From Dehalococcoidia bacterium UBA2160 (lineage in GTDB: Bacteria > Chloroflexota > Dehalococcoidia > Lucifugimonadales > UBA1123): a DNA stretch of 15,254 nucleotides. The stretch's first letter is position 1. Every line of letters begins with the position of its first letter. Below the pieces are notes generated by a model. It searched no databases and had not been told where the DNA came from. It worked only from the letters and a program-made list of their open reading frames with translations. Below, piece after piece: positions 13,468 through 15,254 of this stretch. Made by a program: the position numbers and the translations under genes. The DNA is taken from NCBI GenBank assembly GCA_002328865.1, contig DCWO01000008.1, positions 1 to 15,254 of the forward strand. The letters are read 5' to 3'.

Positions 13468-14985
13468 TCACTTCGCCTGCTCCGTCTTCCCGGCAACGAC
13501 GCCTTCGGGTGCTCGCGCCGCGGCGGATGACGGGGCTATCAGGGCGAGCACCGCGGCAACGATCATCATGACCACCGAAACCTGGAACGCCCTCGCCATT
13601 GCAGCGGCGAAGGCGGTCCGCAGATCGATGTCTTTCAGTTTCTCCGCGTCCGAGAGGTCCGCATCGTATCCCATCGAACCCATTACCGACACCACAATGG
13701 CGGTCGGGACAGCGATGCCCACGATGTGCGCCGCGTTGCGCGTAAGGTTGAGGAAGGCCGAGACGATGCCGTATTGCTGTCTGCTCGCACTGCCAAGTAT
13801 CGAGCTAGTGTTCGGCGCCATGAAAGTGCTCATCCCCAATCCCGATAACCCGGACGCGGCCGCCACCACCAGAGGGTCCGTCTCCAGGGTGATCATCGAA
13901 AAGAGAACCATCGAGACGGTTGAAACCACCATTCCGACGACCGCCGGAATCCTGGTTCCTATCTTGTCCGCGATCCGCCCGCTGAACGGACCGAACACCG
14001 TCATCGTCACCGCTGCCGGCATCATGTAGAGGGCTGCCTCCGCGGTGGACATGCCGACGCCTGCCACCAGGAAAAATGGCATAAGGAAAAACGTTGCCGA
14101 GCCTCCCATGAACGAGACGAACCTGGCTGCCGACCCTATCGTGAATGCCGCCGAGCGAAACAGCGAAAGGGGGAGCATCGGCGCTGGATGGCGGCGCTCC
14201 CACAGGAGGAATGCAGCGAAGAGCACTGCCGAAATCACGAAGCCTCCGACAATCGGCGGCGAAAACCAGCCCGCGTCCATCGCGAAGGTCACCGCGAGCA
14301 TGGAGGTCAACAGGCAACCCGCCGAAAGCGCCGTGCCAATCCAGTCGAATGCAAGCAGTCCCGGTCGGCTGCCCGCCTCCGGTCCTGTCTGCTGCTGATC
14401 TTCCGGACTCAGCACCGCGATGGCGATGGCGGTGGACGCCACGCTGACGACGCCGATGAAAACGAAGATCGCTCGCCAGTCCAGCAAGCTGTCGATGGCG
14501 CCGCCGAGTATTGGTCCGGTCACCGCGCCGAGACCCACGACTGTCATATGCAGCCCCGCGGCCTTGCCCCGCTCGCTGTCGGGAAACGCCCCCGCGACCA
14601 TCGACAAGCCGTTCGCCTGAATCGCCGAGGCGCCCACGCCCATGAATATCTTGCAGGCCAGCAACATTCCGAAGCTCACCGAGAACGAGGTCAACAGAGA
14701 GGCGACGGCGAAAAGGGCTAGCCCCAGTACCCACACCCGGCGACGGCCCATCGTGTCGGCCAATGCGCCCGCGGGCATCATGAGGGCGCTGACGGAGAGC
14801 ATGTAACCGATCGCGAGCCACTGAGCGGTGGGAATGTCAGCGCCGAAGTCCTCGGCTATGGGAGCGACGACGATGGCCGTGGCAGACTGGTCGGCCACAG
14901 ATATGAATGTGCCGGTGGCCACGGCGGCGTAGGTCCACCAGCGATAAGAAGGGCTGGCGACGATCGCCCGTATGGGTAGGTTCAA
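13468..14985 (-). CDS. MFS drug efflux transporter, DHA2 (EmrB/QacA) type
   Basis: A 505-residue, very hydrophobic integral membrane protein, the length expected for a 14-helix DHA2 proton antiporter. Helix 1 carries the Asp32 region (SVADQSATAIVVAPI), motif A is GALADTMGRRR (73-83) in the helix 2-3 loop, and motif C is GLGAVTGPILGG (151-162) in helix 5, the antiporter signature. It probably exports hydrophobic or amphipathic compounds; the substrate is not predictable. The start is TTG at 14985: an in-frame stop lies just upstream and the next in-frame ATG would remove helix 1. The ribosome site is weak (AAGG about 12 nt away). The broken GNAT gene follows 72 nt downstream and may be co-transcribed; pairing of exporter and acetyltransferase fits a resistance cassette, by inference. 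Confidence 0.92.
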   Translation of the reverse strand: MNLPIRAIVASPSYRWWTYAAVATGTFISVADQSATAIVVAPIAEDFGADIPTAQWLAIGYMLSVSALMMPAGALADTMGRRRVWVLGLALFAVASLLTSFSVSFGMLLACKIFMGVGASAIQANGLSMVAGAFPDSERGKAAGLHMTVVGLGAVTGPILGGAIDSLLDWRAIFVFIGVVSVASTAIAIAVLSPEDQQQTGPEAGSRPGLLAFDWIGTALSAGCLLTSMLAVTFAMDAGWFSPPIVGGFVISAVLFAAFLLWERRHPAPMLPLSLFRSAAFTIGSAARFVSFMGGSATFFLMPFFLVAGVGMSTAEAALYMMPAAVTMTVFGPFSGRIADKIGTRIPAVVGMVVSTVSMVLFSMITLETDPLVVAAASGLSGLGMSTFMAPNTSSILGSASRQQYGIVSAFLNLTRNAAHIVGIAVPTAIVVSVMGSMGYDADLSDAEKLKDIDLRTAFAAAMARAFQVSVVMMIVAAVLALIAPSSAAARAPEGVVAGKTEQAK

Positions 14986-15065
14986 GTGAGTATGTCAGCC
15001 TTTCGGGCCAATCCGAGCACTGGATGTCGACCGATACTCTGCCAATCTGGATTGCGACCGGGAGT

Positions 15066-15094
15066 AGGATAAGCCCAACGATGGCGGATTACAA
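15066..15094 (-). promoter_or_regulatory. Possible promoter of the MFS gene
   Basis: On the minus strand TTGTAA (15094-15089) and TATCCT (15071-15066) are 17 nt apart, each with 4 of 6 consensus bases. This is the best pair seen between the MFS start and the window edge, but it is weak. No gene is recognised in 14986-15254. Confidence 0.25.
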
Positions 15095-15127
15095 TCTCAC
15101 GGTCACCGATGATCGGACATCTGTGGT

Positions 15128-15144
15128 CTGACATGTCAACTTGA
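15128..15144. promoter_or_regulatory. Overlapping palindromes upstream of the MFS gene
   Basis: TGACATGTCA (15128-15137) is a perfect 10-bp palindrome, and GTCAA-C-TTGAC (15134-15144) is a perfect 5+5 inverted repeat overlapping it. A perfect TTGACA hexamer is contained on the minus strand. Such overlapping dyads often mark operators of efflux-pump repressors (TetR, MarR), but no such gene is in the window. Confidence 0.3.
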
Positions 15145-15254
15145 CGGTCGAGATACGAGCACCAATCTTCACGAATTTCCGCTGACGCAGACGCTGAGGC
15201 TCAGGCGGCACGGCGCCACGTGCGACGTCTGAGTGTAGACCGTCAGCGAAAGTG

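Overview
The window looks like chromosomal DNA from a GC-rich bacterium. The gene set and protein style suggest Chloroflexota (Dehalococcoidia or SAR202-like): a PyrR-controlled operon with class I PyrC, an Ldh-family dehydrogenase, and a short interspersed repeat with the core TGAGCTTGTCGAA. That placement rests on general resemblance, not on a database search, and is tentative.

Region 1 (about 10.85 kb down to 0.14 kb, minus strand) is one tightly packed pyrimidine operon. The order is pyrR, pyrB, a Nudix hydrolase, pyrC, a DUF2283 protein, carA, a VapB-type antitoxin, a HAD phosphatase, a nucleotidyltransferase, a small partner protein, a glycerophosphodiester phosphodiesterase, and carB. 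Junctions are 44-nt to 1-nt overlaps or gaps of 0-43 nt, so the accessory genes are probably co-transcribed with the pathway genes. CarAB makes carbamoyl phosphate, PyrB makes carbamoyl aspartate and PyrC closes it to dihydroorotate. Later pathway genes (pyrD, pyrE, pyrF) are not here. Upstream of pyrR is a complete PyrR attenuator: a perfect match to the PyrR binding-loop consensus, an adjacent antiterminator arm, and an intrinsic terminator whose 3' arm carries the pyrR Shine-Dalgarno sequence and whose U-tract runs into the TTG start codon.

Region 2 (10637-11216) is a 580-bp divergent intergenic space. Besides the pyr promoter and leader it holds a likely extended -10 promoter facing right. 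Its roughly 225-nt leader is rich in hairpins, with two copies of a hairpin bracketed by the same 9-mers. It precedes a malate/L-lactate/ureidoglycolate dehydrogenase-family gene (11217-12308).

Region 3 (12309-15254) holds a 313-bp convergent gap with GC-rich hairpins, a GNAT acetyltransferase gene broken by one in-frame amber codon inside the acetyl-CoA loop, and a 14-TM-type MFS efflux transporter, both on the minus strand. An upstream segment carries small palindromes and a weak promoter.

The most notable points are the two-level PyrR switch, the repeat-derived peptide inside CarB with a further repeat pair just beyond carB, the block of toxin-antitoxin-like and phosphatase genes splitting carA from carB, the structured leader of the dehydrogenase gene, and the single-codon nonsense lesion in the GNAT gene.
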